Shown here piece by piece: positions 41,734-50,434 of a DNA stretch of 64,000 nucleotides. The number at the start of each line of letters is the position of its first letter. Positions within the stretch are counted from its first letter, which is position 1. A model generated the notes under the pieces. It ran no database searches. It saw nothing but the letters and a program-made list of their open reading frames with translations, and had not been told where the DNA came from. This DNA comes from Micromonospora carbonacea (lineage in GTDB: Bacteria; Actinomycetota; Actinomycetes; Mycobacteriales; Micromonosporaceae), in assembly GCF_014205165.1 (NCBI RefSeq), contig NZ_JACHMZ010000001.1, positions 4,198,501-4,262,500 on the forward strand. The letters are read 5' to 3'. The translations under genes were made by a program, and so were the position numbers.

Positions 41734-42761
41734 GTGCAGTGTTCACTAGTCAGTCCGAGTTGGAGGAGCGGCTCGCCCGGCCCTCGGCGGCGCTCGTCGC
41801 CGACCTGGCCGGCGGCGCCGGCGACCTGGTGGTCCTCGGCGCCGGGGGCAAGATGGGTCCGTCGCTGTGCCGGCTGGCCCGCCGGGGGCTCGACGCCGCC
41901 GGCCGCACCGGCGACCGGGTGTACGCCGTGTCGCGCTGGTCGGACCGGGCGACCGCCGCCGCGCTGGCCGCCGACGGGGTGGAGCCGGTCGCGTTCGACC
42001 TGCTCGGCGACGGCGACCTGGCCGGGCTGCCCGACGCCGCCGACGTGGTGTTCATGGTGGGCGCGAAGTTCGGCACCGCCAGCGCCCCCTACCTGGCCTG
42101 GGTGGTCAACGCGGTGCTGCCCGCGGCGGTGGCCCGGCGTTACCCGGCGGCCCGGATCGCCGCCTTCTCCACCGGCAACGTCTACCCGATGGTGCCGGTG
42201 GGCACCGGCGGCTGCGTGGAGACCGACCCGACCGGGCCGCTCGGCGACTACGCGATGAGCTGCCTCGGCCGCGAGCAGGTGTTCGCGCACGCCGCCGCCA
42301 CGCGGGACACCCCGGTCGCGGTGCTGCGGCTCAACTACGCGGTCGACCTGCGCTACGGGGTGCTCGCCGACATCGGCCACGCGGTGCTCGCCGGGGAGCC
42401 GGTCGACGTCACCACCGGCCACGTCAACGTGGTCTGGCAGGGCTACGCCAACGAGGTGGCGCTGCGCGCGCTCGGGCACGCCAGCACCGACGTGTTCACC
42501 CTGAACCTGACCGGCCCGGAGACCGCCCCGGTGCGCCGGATCGCCGCCCGGATGGGCGAGCGCCTCGGCCGGCCGGTCGGCTACACCGGCGAGGAGGCGT
42601 CGACCGCACTGCTCAACGACGCCACTCGCTGCCACGCGCTGTTCGGCTACCCGGACGTCGCGCTGGGCACCCTGATCGACTGGCAGGCCGACTGGCTGGC
42701 CGCCGGCCTGCCCACCTCGGGCAAGCCCACCAGGTTCGCCGTCCGCGACGGGAGGTTCTGA
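41730..42761 (+). CDS. NAD-dependent epimerase/dehydratase family protein
   Basis: 343 aa extended-SDR protein. LVVLGAGGKMGPSLCRLARR (about 34-53) binds the dinucleotide. FSTGNVYP (about 147) and the YAMSCLGRE region (about 171, Tyr with Lys replaced by Gly-Arg) occupy the usual catalytic area. The YxxxK motif is therefore not canonical. It may act on a sugar derivative. ATG overlaps the permease stop (ATGA). Confidence 0.83.
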   Translation: MSAVFTSQSELEERLARPSAALVADLAGGAGDLVVLGAGGKMGPSLCRLARRGLDAAGRTGDRVYAVSRWSDRATAAALAADGVEPVAFDLLGDGDLAGLPDAADVVFMVGAKFGTASAPYLAWVVNAVLPAAVARRYPAARIAAFSTGNVYPMVPVGTGGCVETDPTGPLGDYAMSCLGREQVFAHAAATRDTPVAVLRLNYAVDLRYGVLADIGHAVLAGEPVDVTTGHVNVVWQGYANEVALRALGHASTDVFTLNLTGPETAPVRRIAARMGERLGRPVGYTGEEASTALLNDATRCHALFGYPDVALGTLIDWQADWLAAGLPTSGKPTRFAVRDGRF

Positions 42762-42763
42762 CC

Positions 42764-43771
42764 GTGTCCCTGGACCTGCTGCGCGCGGGGACCGTCATCC
42801 CCGCGCACCCGCTCGCGCTGACCGCCGACCGCCGCCTCGACGAGCGGCGGCAGCGCGCGCTGACCCGCTACTACCTGGCCGCCGGGGCCGGTGGCCTCGC
42901 CGTCGGCGTGCACACCACCCAGTTCACGATCCGGCAGGCCGGCCTGCTGCGGCCGGTGCTCGCCCTGGCCGCCGAGACCGTCGACGCCGAGGCCGGGCGG
43001 CCCGTGGTGAAGGTCGCCGGGGCGTGCGGTGACACCGCCCAGGCCGTCGCCGAGGCCGAACTCGCCGCCGGCCTCGGCTACCACGCCGTGCTGCTGTCCC
43101 CCGTCGTGCCGGGGGCCGACGAGGCGTACCTGCTCCGGCGCGCCCGGGCGGTCGGCGAGGTGCTGCCGGTCGTCGGCTTCTACCTCCAGCCGGCCATCGG
43201 CGGGCCGCGTCTGTCCCCGGCCTTCTGGCGCGCGTTCGCCGACCTGCCGTCGGTCGTCGCGGTGAAGCTGGCCCCGTTCGACCGGTACCGCACCCTGGAG
43301 GCGGTACGCGGGATCGCCGCCGCCGACCGGGGCGCGGAGGTGGCCCTCTACACCGGCAACGACGACCACATCGTCGGTGACCTGCTCGGCGAGTTCGCCG
43401 GCCGCCGGTTCGCCGGCGGGCTGCTCGGCCAGTGGGCGGTGTGGACCCGCGCCGCCGTCGGGCTGTTCGCGCGGGCCCGCGCGGCCCGGGACGGCGACGC
43501 GGCGGCGCTGGCGGAGCTGACCCGCCGGAGCGCGGCGGTCACCGACGCGAACGCGGCGGTGTTCGACGCCGCCAACGGCTTCCACGGCTGCATCGCCGGG
43601 GTGCACGAGGTGCTGCGCCGGCAGGGGCTGCTCGACGGGGTGTGGTGCCTCGACCCGGCCGAGGGGCTGTCGCCCGGCCAGGCGGAGGAGCTGACCCGGG
43701 TGAGCGCCGCCTACCCGTGGCTGACCGACGACGACTTCGTCGCGGAGCACCGCGATGGCTGGCTCCGGTGA
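42764..43771 (+). CDS. Dihydrodipicolinate synthase/N-acetylneuraminate lyase family aldolase
   Basis: 335 aa TIM barrel. The Schiff-base lysine is in SVVAVKLAPFDR (about 167). GAGGLAVGVHTTQFTIR and GYHAVLLSPVVPG correspond to the pyruvate-binding strands, though the usual YNxP is replaced by FYLQPAIGG. The family cleaves or dehydrates 2-keto-3-deoxy sugar acids to pyruvate plus an aldehyde or related products. GTG start 2 nt after the epimerase stop. A likely final step of the pathway encoded here. Confidence 0.87.
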   Translation: MSLDLLRAGTVIPAHPLALTADRRLDERRQRALTRYYLAAGAGGLAVGVHTTQFTIRQAGLLRPVLALAAETVDAEAGRPVVKVAGACGDTAQAVAEAELAAGLGYHAVLLSPVVPGADEAYLLRRARAVGEVLPVVGFYLQPAIGGPRLSPAFWRAFADLPSVVAVKLAPFDRYRTLEAVRGIAAADRGAEVALYTGNDDHIVGDLLGEFAGRRFAGGLLGQWAVWTRAAVGLFARARAARDGDAAALAELTRRSAAVTDANAAVFDAANGFHGCIAGVHEVLRRQGLLDGVWCLDPAEGLSPGQAEELTRVSAAYPWLTDDDFVAEHRDGWLR

Positions 43772-44834
43772 GCAGCGGGCAGCCGCCGGGCCGGCAGGCG
43801 GCCCGGCGGTGACCCCGCCCACCGGCGCGCGCCGCCCGGTCACCGTGGTCAGCGTGCCCGCCGCGCTGCGGGCCCAGTTCTTCCCCGACCGGGTCGGCGA
43901 CCGGCTGGCCGCGGCCACCGACGCCACCCTCGTCGACGACCACGCGGCGCTCACCGGCGTCGACCTGGCGTCGGTGCTGGCCCGGGCCGAGGTGCTGGTC
44001 ACCTCCTGGGGTGTGCCACGGCTCGACGCGGCCCTGCTCGACCGGGCCCCGGCGCTGCGGCTGGTCGCGCACACCGGGGCGTCGGTCAAGCCGTTCGTGA
44101 CCGCCGAGCTGTTCGCCCGCGGCGTCGCGGTCACCCAGGCCGGGCAGGGCATGGCCCGGTCGGTGGCCGAGGTCGCCCTCACGTTCACCCTGGCCCTGCT
44201 GCACCAGACGCCCCGCTTCGACCACGCCCTGCACGCGGGCGCCGGGTGGCACCGGGCGGAGCAGGCGCCGCCCCGGCACGAGATCCTCGGCTGCCCGGTC
44301 GGCGTCGTCGGCGCGTCCCGCACCGGGCGGGCGTACCTGGAACTGGTCCGTGCCCTCGGCGCGGAGGTCAGCGTCTGCGACCCGACCCTGACCCCGGCGG
44401 ACGCCGCCCGGCTCGGCGCCCGGCTGGTCGGCCTGGACGAGCTGCTCGCCGGCAGCCGCATCGTCGCGCTGCACGCGCCGACCCTGCCGGAGACCCGGCA
44501 CCTGCTCGGCGCCCGCGAGCTGGCGCTGCTGCCCGACGGCGCCGGGCTGGTCAACACCGCCCGGTCCTGGCTGGTCGACGAGGCGGCGCTCGTCGCGGAG
44601 CTGACCCGCGGCCGGATCGACGCCGCCCTGGACGTCTTCGACGAGGAGCCGCTGCCCACCGGCCATCCCCTGCGGGGGCTGCCCAACGTGCTGCTCACCC
44701 CGCACCAGGCCGCCGGCACCGTGCAGGGCCGCCGGCGGCAGGGCGAGATCGTCGTCGACGAGATCGTCCGGTACGCCAGTGGGCGGCCCCTCGCCCACGC
44801 GGTCACGCCCGAGCTGCTCACCCGGACCGGCTGA
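43755..44834 (+). CDS. D-isomer-specific 2-hydroxyacid dehydrogenase
   Basis: 359 aa. The NAD loop is VGVVGASRTGRAYLELVRAL (about 177-196), a variant with Ser-Arg instead of the usual Gly pair. Substrate-loop Arg is in NTARSWLVDE, Glu near DVFDEEPLP and the catalytic His in LTPHQAAGT (about 317). It interconverts 2-hydroxy and 2-keto acids. The ATG lies 17 nt inside the aldolase gene, so translation is coupled. Confidence 0.88.
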   Translation: MAGSGEQRAAAGPAGGPAVTPPTGARRPVTVVSVPAALRAQFFPDRVGDRLAAATDATLVDDHAALTGVDLASVLARAEVLVTSWGVPRLDAALLDRAPALRLVAHTGASVKPFVTAELFARGVAVTQAGQGMARSVAEVALTFTLALLHQTPRFDHALHAGAGWHRAEQAPPRHEILGCPVGVVGASRTGRAYLELVRALGAEVSVCDPTLTPADAARLGARLVGLDELLAGSRIVALHAPTLPETRHLLGARELALLPDGAGLVNTARSWLVDEAALVAELTRGRIDAALDVFDEEPLPTGHPLRGLPNVLLTPHQAAGTVQGRRRQGEIVVDEIVRYASGRPLAHAVTPELLTRTG

Positions 44835-44901
44835 CCGGCGCGGCCACCCCCCACCACCGGGGCCCGTCGAGGGGCCCGCCGCACCATCTGGAGAGGACAC
44901 C

Positions 44902-45741
44902 ATGAAGTTCATGCGGATCGGCCCGGTCGGCGCCGAACGGCCGGTGCTGTTCGACGGCACCGACCACTTCGACCTGAGCGGGGTCACCGCCGACATCGAC
45001 GCGGCGTTCCTCGCCGGGGACCCCGTGGCGCGGGTGCGGGCGGCCGGTCCGCTGCCGCGTCTCGACGTGACCGGGGAGCGGGTCGGCGCGCCGATCGCCC
45101 GGCCCGGCGCGGTGCTCTGCATCGGGCAGAACTACGCCGCGCACGCCGCCGAGTCCGGCGTCGCCCCGCCCGAGCGGCCGATCCTGTTCCACAAACCACC
45201 CAACACCGTCGTCGGCCCGCACGACCGGGTGCTGATCCCCCGCGGCTCGACCCGGACCGACTGGGAGGTCGAGCTGGCCGTGGTGATCGGCAAACCGGCC
45301 CGCTACCTCGACTCGCCCGCCGAAGCCCTCGACCACGTGGCCGGATACGCGGTCGCCAACGACGTCTCCGAGCGGGACTACCAGTTCGCCGACCCCGGCG
45401 GCCAGTGGGCCACGGGCAAGTCGTGCGAGACCTTCAACCCGCTCGGCCCCTGGCTGGTCACCCCGGACGAGGTGGGCGACCCGCAGGCGCTGCGGCTGCG
45501 CTCGTGGGTCAACGGCGCGCCACGGCAGGACTCCCGCACCGCCGACATGATCTTCGACGTGGCGTACCTGATCTGGCACCTCTCCCAGTTCACCGTGCTC
45601 GAACCCGGCGACCTGGTCAACACCGGCACCCCGCAGGGGGTGGCGCTCTCCGGCCGGTTCCCCTACCTCGCCGCCGGCGACGTGATGGAGATGGAGATCG
45701 ACGGACTCGGCCGGCAGCGCACCGAACTCGCACCGGCGTGA
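44902..45741 (+). CDS. Fumarylacetoacetate hydrolase (FAH) family protein
   Basis: 279 aa. The core starts near residue 70 (VLCIGQNYAAHAAESG). It has LFHKPPNTVVGPHD (about 98), DWEVELAVVIGK (about 119, Glu metal ligands), ANDVSERDYQ and GKSCETFNPLGPWL (about 180). Relatives hydrolyse 2,4-diketo-3-deoxy sugar acids such as 2,4-diketo-3-deoxy-L-fuconate to pyruvate and a hydroxy acid. It could supply the hydrolase missing from the fucose operon 26 kb away. Its N-terminal segment matches the relic at 5341-5409. GGAGAGGACACC precedes the ATG. Confidence 0.9.
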   Translation: MKFMRIGPVGAERPVLFDGTDHFDLSGVTADIDAAFLAGDPVARVRAAGPLPRLDVTGERVGAPIARPGAVLCIGQNYAAHAAESGVAPPERPILFHKPPNTVVGPHDRVLIPRGSTRTDWEVELAVVIGKPARYLDSPAEALDHVAGYAVANDVSERDYQFADPGGQWATGKSCETFNPLGPWLVTPDEVGDPQALRLRSWVNGAPRQDSRTADMIFDVAYLIWHLSQFTVLEPGDLVNTGTPQGVALSGRFPYLAAGDVMEMEIDGLGRQRTELAPA

Positions 45742-46682
45742 CCGCCCCGGTCGCGTACCGTCCGGCCACCGCGGCGGACGTGCCGTCGCTGCACGCCACC
45801 TGGGCGGAGGCGTTCGACGACGCGCACGTCGTCCGGCTGTGGTCCGGCGACCCCGGCCGCCTTCCGCGTACCTTCGTGGCGGTGCAGGCCGGGACGGTCG
45901 TCGCCGCCGTCTACTACCTGCCCCGCCGGATCCGGGACGCCGCCGGCGGTGTCGACCTGGTCGGCGGCGTCGCCAACGTGGCCACCCGGCTCCGGGCGCG
46001 GGGGCGCGGGCACGTCCGCCGCCTGCTCGACCTGGCCGTCACGGCGATGGCCGCGGACGGCTGCGCCTGGTCGCTGCTGTTCACCGGCACGCCCGGCGTG
46101 TACGCGTCCAGCGGCTACCGGCCCTTCGCCCTGCGCTACCCGGCCGGGCGGCCGGCGGCGGCCACGGCCACGGCCCCACCGGCGGGCTGGACGGTGCGGG
46201 CGGAACCCGGGGTGGACTGGGCGGAGCTGGCCCCGGTGCACGCGGCGTTCAACGCCGACCGGCCGCTGAGCACCGTGCGGGACGCCGACGACTGGCGGCT
46301 CCGGGTGCCGGTCTGGTATTCCCCGCCCACCGAACTGCTGGTGGCCCGCCACCGGGGCCGGGTGGCGGGCTACCTGGCCGCGCACTGGGCTCCCGGGCGC
46401 GTCCGGGTGGTCGAGACCGCCGCCCTGCCCGACCGGCCGGACGCCCTGCCCGCCCTGTTCCGCGCCGTCGCCCGCGCCGCCGCCGCGCGCGACGTGCGGC
46501 ACTGCGTGGCCCGGCTGCCCGCCGACCCGGCGATCGACGCCGCGCTGCCGTTCCTGCTGGCCGCCCCGGCGGCGGAGGCCGACACCACCGGGATGGTCCG
46601 GCCGGTCCACGCGACACCCGACCACGTCGCCGCGATCACGGCGGCGCCCGGGGCGTTCCACTGGCCGGCCGACTACCTGTGA
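45738..46682 (+). CDS. GNAT family acetyltransferase, Eis-like N-terminal architecture
   Basis: 314 aa. The first GNAT domain (about 1-130) has VDLVGGVANVATRLRARGRG followed by HVRRLLDLAVTAM, the acetyl-CoA loop. FTGTPGVYASSGYRPFAL (about 116-133) is typical. A second, degenerate GNAT half follows, as in Eis-type enzymes but shorter than their ~400 aa. GTG start overlaps the FAH stop. The role in the catabolic operon is unclear; it may simply be co-transcribed. Confidence 0.8.
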   Translation: MTAPVAYRPATAADVPSLHATWAEAFDDAHVVRLWSGDPGRLPRTFVAVQAGTVVAAVYYLPRRIRDAAGGVDLVGGVANVATRLRARGRGHVRRLLDLAVTAMAADGCAWSLLFTGTPGVYASSGYRPFALRYPAGRPAAATATAPPAGWTVRAEPGVDWAELAPVHAAFNADRPLSTVRDADDWRLRVPVWYSPPTELLVARHRGRVAGYLAAHWAPGRVRVVETAALPDRPDALPALFRAVARAAAARDVRHCVARLPADPAIDAALPFLLAAPAAEADTTGMVRPVHATPDHVAAITAAPGAFHWPADYL

Positions 46683-46749
46683 CGGCACGCCACACCCGGC
46701 CCCGCCGCCGTCGACCTCGTCCGTGCCGCCGCGCGGGGCGGTTGCCGGG

Positions 46750-47619
46750 TCACGGGGTGAAGCTGGCGTAGTAGGACGCCCCCATGTCCTTCCCGCCGTG
46801 CCCCTGCGCCGCCGCGCGCCGGAACCGCTCCGCGCCGGCGGCCACCACGTCGAGGCGTACGCCGTGGTCCTCGCCCGCCGCGACGATCAGCCGGGCGTCC
46901 TTCTCGGCGGTCTCCACCGCGAAGCTCGCCGGCGACAGCCGGCCCTGCCGCACGAGGTCGGCCTTGGCGTGCAGGTAGCCCATGTCGAGCGGGCCGCCCC
47001 CGATCACCTCGAAGAAGCGGTCCGGGTCGACGCCGAGCGCCCCGGCCAGCGCGAGCATCTCCGCCGCGCCGTGCGTCACCGTGAGCACCCAGCTGTTGGC
47101 CACCAGCTTCAACCGGGTGCCGTCGCCCCGCGCGCCGTCCTCGCCCAGCCACACCACCCGGGCCGCGATCGCGTCGAGCACCGGGGCGAGCCGCTCCCGG
47201 CCGGCGTGCGGCCCGGCGGCGAGCACGGTCAACTGGCCGGCCTCGGCCGGCTGCCGGGTGCCGAGCACCGGCGCGTCGTAGAAGGCCACCGAGTGCTCGG
47301 CGGCGGTCGCGGCGAGCCCGGCCACGTCGCCCAGGCTCGCGGTGGTCGTCTGCAACCAGAGCGCGCCCGCCCTCAGCCCCGGCGCGGCCTGCCCGATCAC
47401 GTCGCGCACCGTGCCGCCGTCGTACAGCATCGTGATGATCACGTCGGCGTCGCGGACGGCGTCGGCCGGCGAGTCCGCCACGGTCGCGCCGGTCCCCGCC
47501 GCCTTCTCCGCAGACCGGTTCCACACGCGCACGGCGTGCCCCGCTCGGACGAGATTGCGGGCCATGGCGGCACCCATGATGCCCGTGCCCAGGACGCTGA
47601 CGGTCAACTTTTCGGTCAT
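46750..47619 (-). CDS. NAD(P)-dependent beta-hydroxyacid dehydrogenase (3-hydroxyisobutyrate dehydrogenase family)
   Basis: 289 aa. VSVLGTGIMGAAMARNLVRAG (8-28) binds the cofactor; the following VWNRS with Arg suggests NADP. FYDAPVLGTRQPAEAGQLTV (about 113-132) is the substrate loop, where the usual SGG is replaced by LGT. LKLVANSWVLTVTHGAAEML (about 170) holds the catalytic Lys. It oxidises beta-hydroxy acids or reduces aldehydes. Convergent with the acetyltransferase gene, no partner genes on its strand. Confidence 0.88.
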   Translation of the reverse strand: MTEKLTVSVLGTGIMGAAMARNLVRAGHAVRVWNRSAEKAAGTGATVADSPADAVRDADVIITMLYDGGTVRDVIGQAAPGLRAGALWLQTTTASLGDVAGLAATAAEHSVAFYDAPVLGTRQPAEAGQLTVLAAGPHAGRERLAPVLDAIAARVVWLGEDGARGDGTRLKLVANSWVLTVTHGAAEMLALAGALGVDPDRFFEVIGGGPLDMGYLHAKADLVRQGRLSPASFAVETAEKDARLIVAAGEDHGVRLDVVAAGAERFRRAAAQGHGGKDMGASYYASFTP

Positions 47620-47701
47620 GGACCCATCCTTGCCTACGGCCGGTCCCCGTCGGTCGCGCCGGACGCGACCCGCAGGGTGGCTCCGGGCCCTCCCGGTGCG
47701 G

Positions 47702-47915
47702 CTAGCCGGGCGAGGTGACCGTCGGGAGCACGGCGAGCAGCTTCTCGATCCGCTCGGTGCCCGGCTGGTGGCAGTCCGAGGTTGTTGTGGTTGACGGCGA
47801 CGCCGGCGGTGCGGCGGATCCGCCGGTTCAGCTCCAGCGCCTGTTCCATGACCCGCAGGGCCTCGCGCGGCTGGCCGGTCATCCGGAAGACCGGCCCCAG
47901 GTTGCCCAGACGACC
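47702..47915 (-). pseudogene. Tetratricopeptide-repeat remnant of an AfsR/SARP-like regulator
   Basis: One frame reads RLGNLGPVFRMTGQPREALR, then MEQALELNRRIRRTAG and NHNNLG, a clear TPR pair as in the C-terminal part of SARP/AfsR regulators. After NNLG the frame shifts by one, and the new frame gives TERIEKLLAVLPTVTSPG-stop, a plausible end. No start, DNA-binding or ATPase domain remains, so this is a decayed fragment. Confidence 0.6.
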
Positions 47916-48061
47916 AGCCGGCCGGCGTCGCAGCCGGGACAGGCGTACAGGTCGGTCCAGCGGTGGTAGACCCGGTGCCCCGGCTGCCCGTGCGGCACGC
48001 CCGACAGGTCGACGCGGACCAGGCGGCTCTCCCGGTCGCCGCAGGCGGCGCAGCCGCCCAT
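47879..48061 (-). CDS. Small zinc-ribbon-like protein
   Basis: 60 aa. MGGCAACGDRESRLVRVDLS and ACPGCDAGRLVVW give two CxxC pairs about 40 residues apart, enough to bind one zinc. GGAGGGAGGACG directly precedes the ATG. Its last ~12 codons overlap the TPR remnant in another frame, so the true end may have been lost. Function unknown. Confidence 0.55.
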   Translation of the reverse strand: MGGCAACGDRESRLVRVDLSGVPHGQPGHRVYHRWTDLYACPGCDAGRLVVWATWGRSSG

Positions 48062-48147
48062 CGTCCTCCCTCCGCGTCGGCGGCCGACGTCGGGCGGCGG
48101 CGCAGTCCGTGCCTGTCGGCGACAGCTCAGGGTACGAGCCGCGAAGG

Positions 48148-48828
48148 CTACCCGTGGGACGGAGTCGCGTGGGCCCCCGTGCCGTACTCGTACCGCAGGC
48201 CGGCGTCTGCGATGAGCCGGCCGGCGTGCGGCAGCACGGGGTGCGCGCCGATCCTGCTCACGGCCATCCGGCGGATCACCCGGTTCAGCCTGCCTGAGGC
48301 GCGGCTGACCGCCGGCCAGTCCCACGCGGCGGGATCGCCCAGTCGGGGCACGGTCGCCGCCCACGCCGCGGCCCGCTTCTCCGAGTTGTGGTTGGTGTGG
48401 CTCCAGCGCAGCTCCTGCGCGCCGAACGGCCCGCCGTAGTGGAGCTGGACGAGCCCCCAGCCTTCGCAGCAGTGCCGGAACGTCGGGTCGCCCGGCGCCT
48501 CCGCGAGAAGGTCGATCCGGCTGACCGTCGGCTCCGGCCCGGAGCCGACGACGAACAACTCCAGGTGTCGTGCCCGAGGCGCGGCGGCGGCCTCGGCGGC
48601 GGCTCGGAACTCGCGCAGCTCGCAGCCGGGCTCGGAGTCGGACTCGAAGACACGGAACAGGCCCAGCTCGAAGACGGCCTCGACGACCGCCAACCAGTCG
48701 GCGTCTGCGGCGTAGAAGTCCAGGTTGGGCACCAGCTGATTGTCCCAGTCGGCAGGATCGCCGGTCACCGCCCATCCACGATCCCGGACCGCGGTCCCGC
48801 GCGATGACGGGTCGGGTCGGGACCGCAT
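48148..48828 (-). CDS. Hypothetical protein
   Basis: 226 aa from the ATG at 48828, or 206 aa from a GTG at 48768 (VTGDPADWDNQLVPNLDFYA), which starts closer to the compositionally ordinary part. It has acidic, aromatic-rich sequence (HYGGPFGAQELRWSHTNHNS) and no membrane segment or motif I recognise. It may belong to the many immunity- or Imm-like small proteins of actinobacteria, but no evidence here decides that. Confidence 0.6.
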   Translation of the reverse strand: MRSRPDPSSRGTAVRDRGWAVTGDPADWDNQLVPNLDFYAADADWLAVVEAVFELGLFRVFESDSEPGCELREFRAAAEAAAAPRARHLELFVVGSGPEPTVSRIDLLAEAPGDPTFRHCCEGWGLVQLHYGGPFGAQELRWSHTNHNSEKRAAAWAATVPRLGDPAAWDWPAVSRASGRLNRVIRRMAVSRIGAHPVLPHAGRLIADAGLRYEYGTGAHATPSHG

Positions 48829-48917
48829 CGGGCCGCCCGGACGCGGGGTGGGACCCGGCCTTCGCCGGGTCCCACCCCGCGCCGCCTCAGCGGCGACAGC
48901 CGGTCAGCACGCCCCGG

Positions 48918-49955
48918 TCAGGACGCCCCGGTCATCCGACGAGAGCGACGGACGGCCAGTACGGCGCCCGCGCCGAGGGTGACCATCCCGGTGCCCAGGC
49001 CCAGCGTCCACCACAGCCCCGTTCCGCTGTCACCGGTCACCGGCAGGTGCGGGTGGCGCGTCGGGTATGGCGACGCGGTCGGCGACTGCGTCGGCTGGGT
49101 GGGCGACGCCGTGGGCGTCACGGTGGGCGACGCCGTCGGCTGGGTGGGCGACGCCGTCGGCGTCACGGTGGGCGACGCCGACGGCTGCGTCGGGGTGGCC
49201 GTCGGCGACGTCGGGGCCAACGGCCGCTCGCAGTTGGCCTCGGCGAGGATGACGGTGCCGACCGGGATGTCGACGACCTGGCCGCCGTCGACCGAGCCCG
49301 TCAACTGGACGGTGGCCAGCACCGCGACCGCGGCGGCGGTGTCGGCGGTGGTCTCCTCCACCGCGGTGAGGGTGACGGTGAGGCTGGCCTCGGTCAGGCC
49401 GGGCACCACGACGGCGGCGCTGGCGGTCACCCCGGGGGTGTTCGGCACCAGCACGGCGGGCGCGCCGAACAGGGTCAACCCGACGACGTTGGTGTCGGCG
49501 GTGAGCGCGCCGCTCTGCGGGCAGTTCACGTCGGCGGTGATCAGGTCGGCGGCGACGACCGGAACGCCCAGGATCCCGAGCGCCAGTTCGGCGATGTCGG
49601 CGTTCGCCGACGACGCCGTCGGCCCACGGGTGGCGCTGACCTCCAGCACGGTGCCGCTGGCGGTGACCCCCACCGCACCGGGGATCGTCACGGCGAGCCC
49701 GGTGGTGGTGTCGGTGCCGCCGCCGGGCGGCGCGGTCGCGCTGCCGATGGTGGCGTTGGCGGTGATGACCGGCACCCCCAGGACGCTGGCGGAGAGATCC
49801 ACCACCACACCACGGGCGCTGGCGTCACCAGGTGCCGCGACGGCGGGACCACCGGTCGTCAGGGCGACGAGCCCCGCCATCCCCGCTCCGGCGACGGCAA
49901 CGGTCGCCACTGATGCCATTCGTCTTACCAGTTTCACGCTCTGCCTCTTGTCCAT
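48918..49955 (-). CDS. LPXTG-type cell-surface protein, choice-of-anchor P-like
   Basis: 345 aa. Signal peptide 1-40 (KLVRRMASVATVAVAGAG...PAVAA). Residues about 45-245 are Ala/Val/Thr-rich beta repeats (VVDLSASVLGVPVITANATI, later LGILGVPVVAADLITADVN) like choice-of-anchor proteins. About 248-300 is a Pro/Thr/Ser stalk with two 15-residue repeats. The end has LPVTG, a membrane helix and RRSRR, a sortase signal that links it to peptidoglycan. GGGAGGGCAG precedes the ATG at 49955. No sortase gene lies in the window. Surface role unknown. Confidence 0.85.
   Translation of the reverse strand: MDKRQSVKLVRRMASVATVAVAGAGMAGLVALTTGGPAVAAPGDASARGVVVDLSASVLGVPVITANATIGSATAPPGGGTDTTTGLAVTIPGAVGVTASGTVLEVSATRGPTASSANADIAELALGILGVPVVAADLITADVNCPQSGALTADTNVVGLTLFGAPAVLVPNTPGVTASAAVVVPGLTEASLTVTLTAVEETTADTAAAVAVLATVQLTGSVDGGQVVDIPVGTVILAEANCERPLAPTSPTATPTQPSASPTVTPTASPTQPTASPTVTPTASPTQPTQSPTASPYPTRHPHLPVTGDSGTGLWWTLGLGTGMVTLGAGAVLAVRRSRRMTGAS
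49096..49185 (-). repeat. Two tandem 45-bp repeats in the surface-protein stalk
   Basis: 49096-49140 and 49141-49185 differ at one base and encode the 15-residue unit PTVTPTASPTQPTAS. Partial copies flank them. They extend the stalk before the LPVTG anchor. Confidence 0.85.
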
Positions 49956-50066
49956 CTGCCCTCCCGCCCTCGGAAGGAGTACGCCACATGAGGAAAACAG
50001 ATCTATGCCCCAATGGTGCGTTAAACGGACAAAACGGCAGCGGCAGCCCCGGCGGCTAGCAATATT

Positions 50067-50079
50067 GTGTGCCACACAC
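50067..50079. promoter_or_regulatory. Candidate PadR operator
   Basis: GTGTG-CCA-CACAC is a perfect inverted repeat, with another GTGTG at 50084-50088, directly before the padR-type start at 50093 and beside AATATT. Autoregulation is typical of PadR genes. Confidence 0.5.
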
Positions 50080-50092
50080 TATCGTGTGAGTC

Positions 50093-50434
50093 GTGGTAAG
50101 CGACGACATCCTGCGGACCCATCTCCAGGAGCTGCGCCGGGGCACGGTGGTGGTGGCGAGCCTGGTCGCGCTGCGCCGACCCGACTACGGCTACGCCCTG
50201 CTCCAGCGGCTCACCGACCACGGCTTCCCCGTGGACGCCAACACGCTCTACCCTCTGCTGCGCCGACTGGAGGAGCAGGGCCTGCTGACCAGCGAGTGGA
50301 ACACCGAGGAGAGCCGGCCCCGGAAGTTCTACCGGACCAGCGACGAGGGGGAATCGGTGCTGCGCCTGCTGCTCGCCGACTTCTCCGCCGTGCAGAGATC
50401 CCTCACCGGCCTGATCGAAGGAGTGGCCCGATGA
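50093..50434 (+). CDS. PadR family transcriptional regulator
   Basis: 113 aa. Winged helix at about 8-80 (GTVVVASLVALRRPDYGYALLQRLTDHGFP, then NTLYPLLRRLEEQGLL and a wing ESRPRKFYRTS), followed by a dimerisation helix. PadR proteins repress adjacent genes until a ligand binds. GTG start; stop overlaps the next gene's ATG (ATGA), so they are coupled. It likely controls this pair. Confidence 0.92.
   Translation: MVSDDILRTHLQELRRGTVVVASLVALRRPDYGYALLQRLTDHGFPVDANTLYPLLRRLEEQGLLTSEWNTEESRPRKFYRTSDEGESVLRLLLADFSAVQRSLTGLIEGVAR

Noticed and set aside
49067..49205. Tandem repeats as a possible iteron or origin
   Set aside because: They are 45-bp coding repeats in the stalk of the LPXTG protein, translated in frame.
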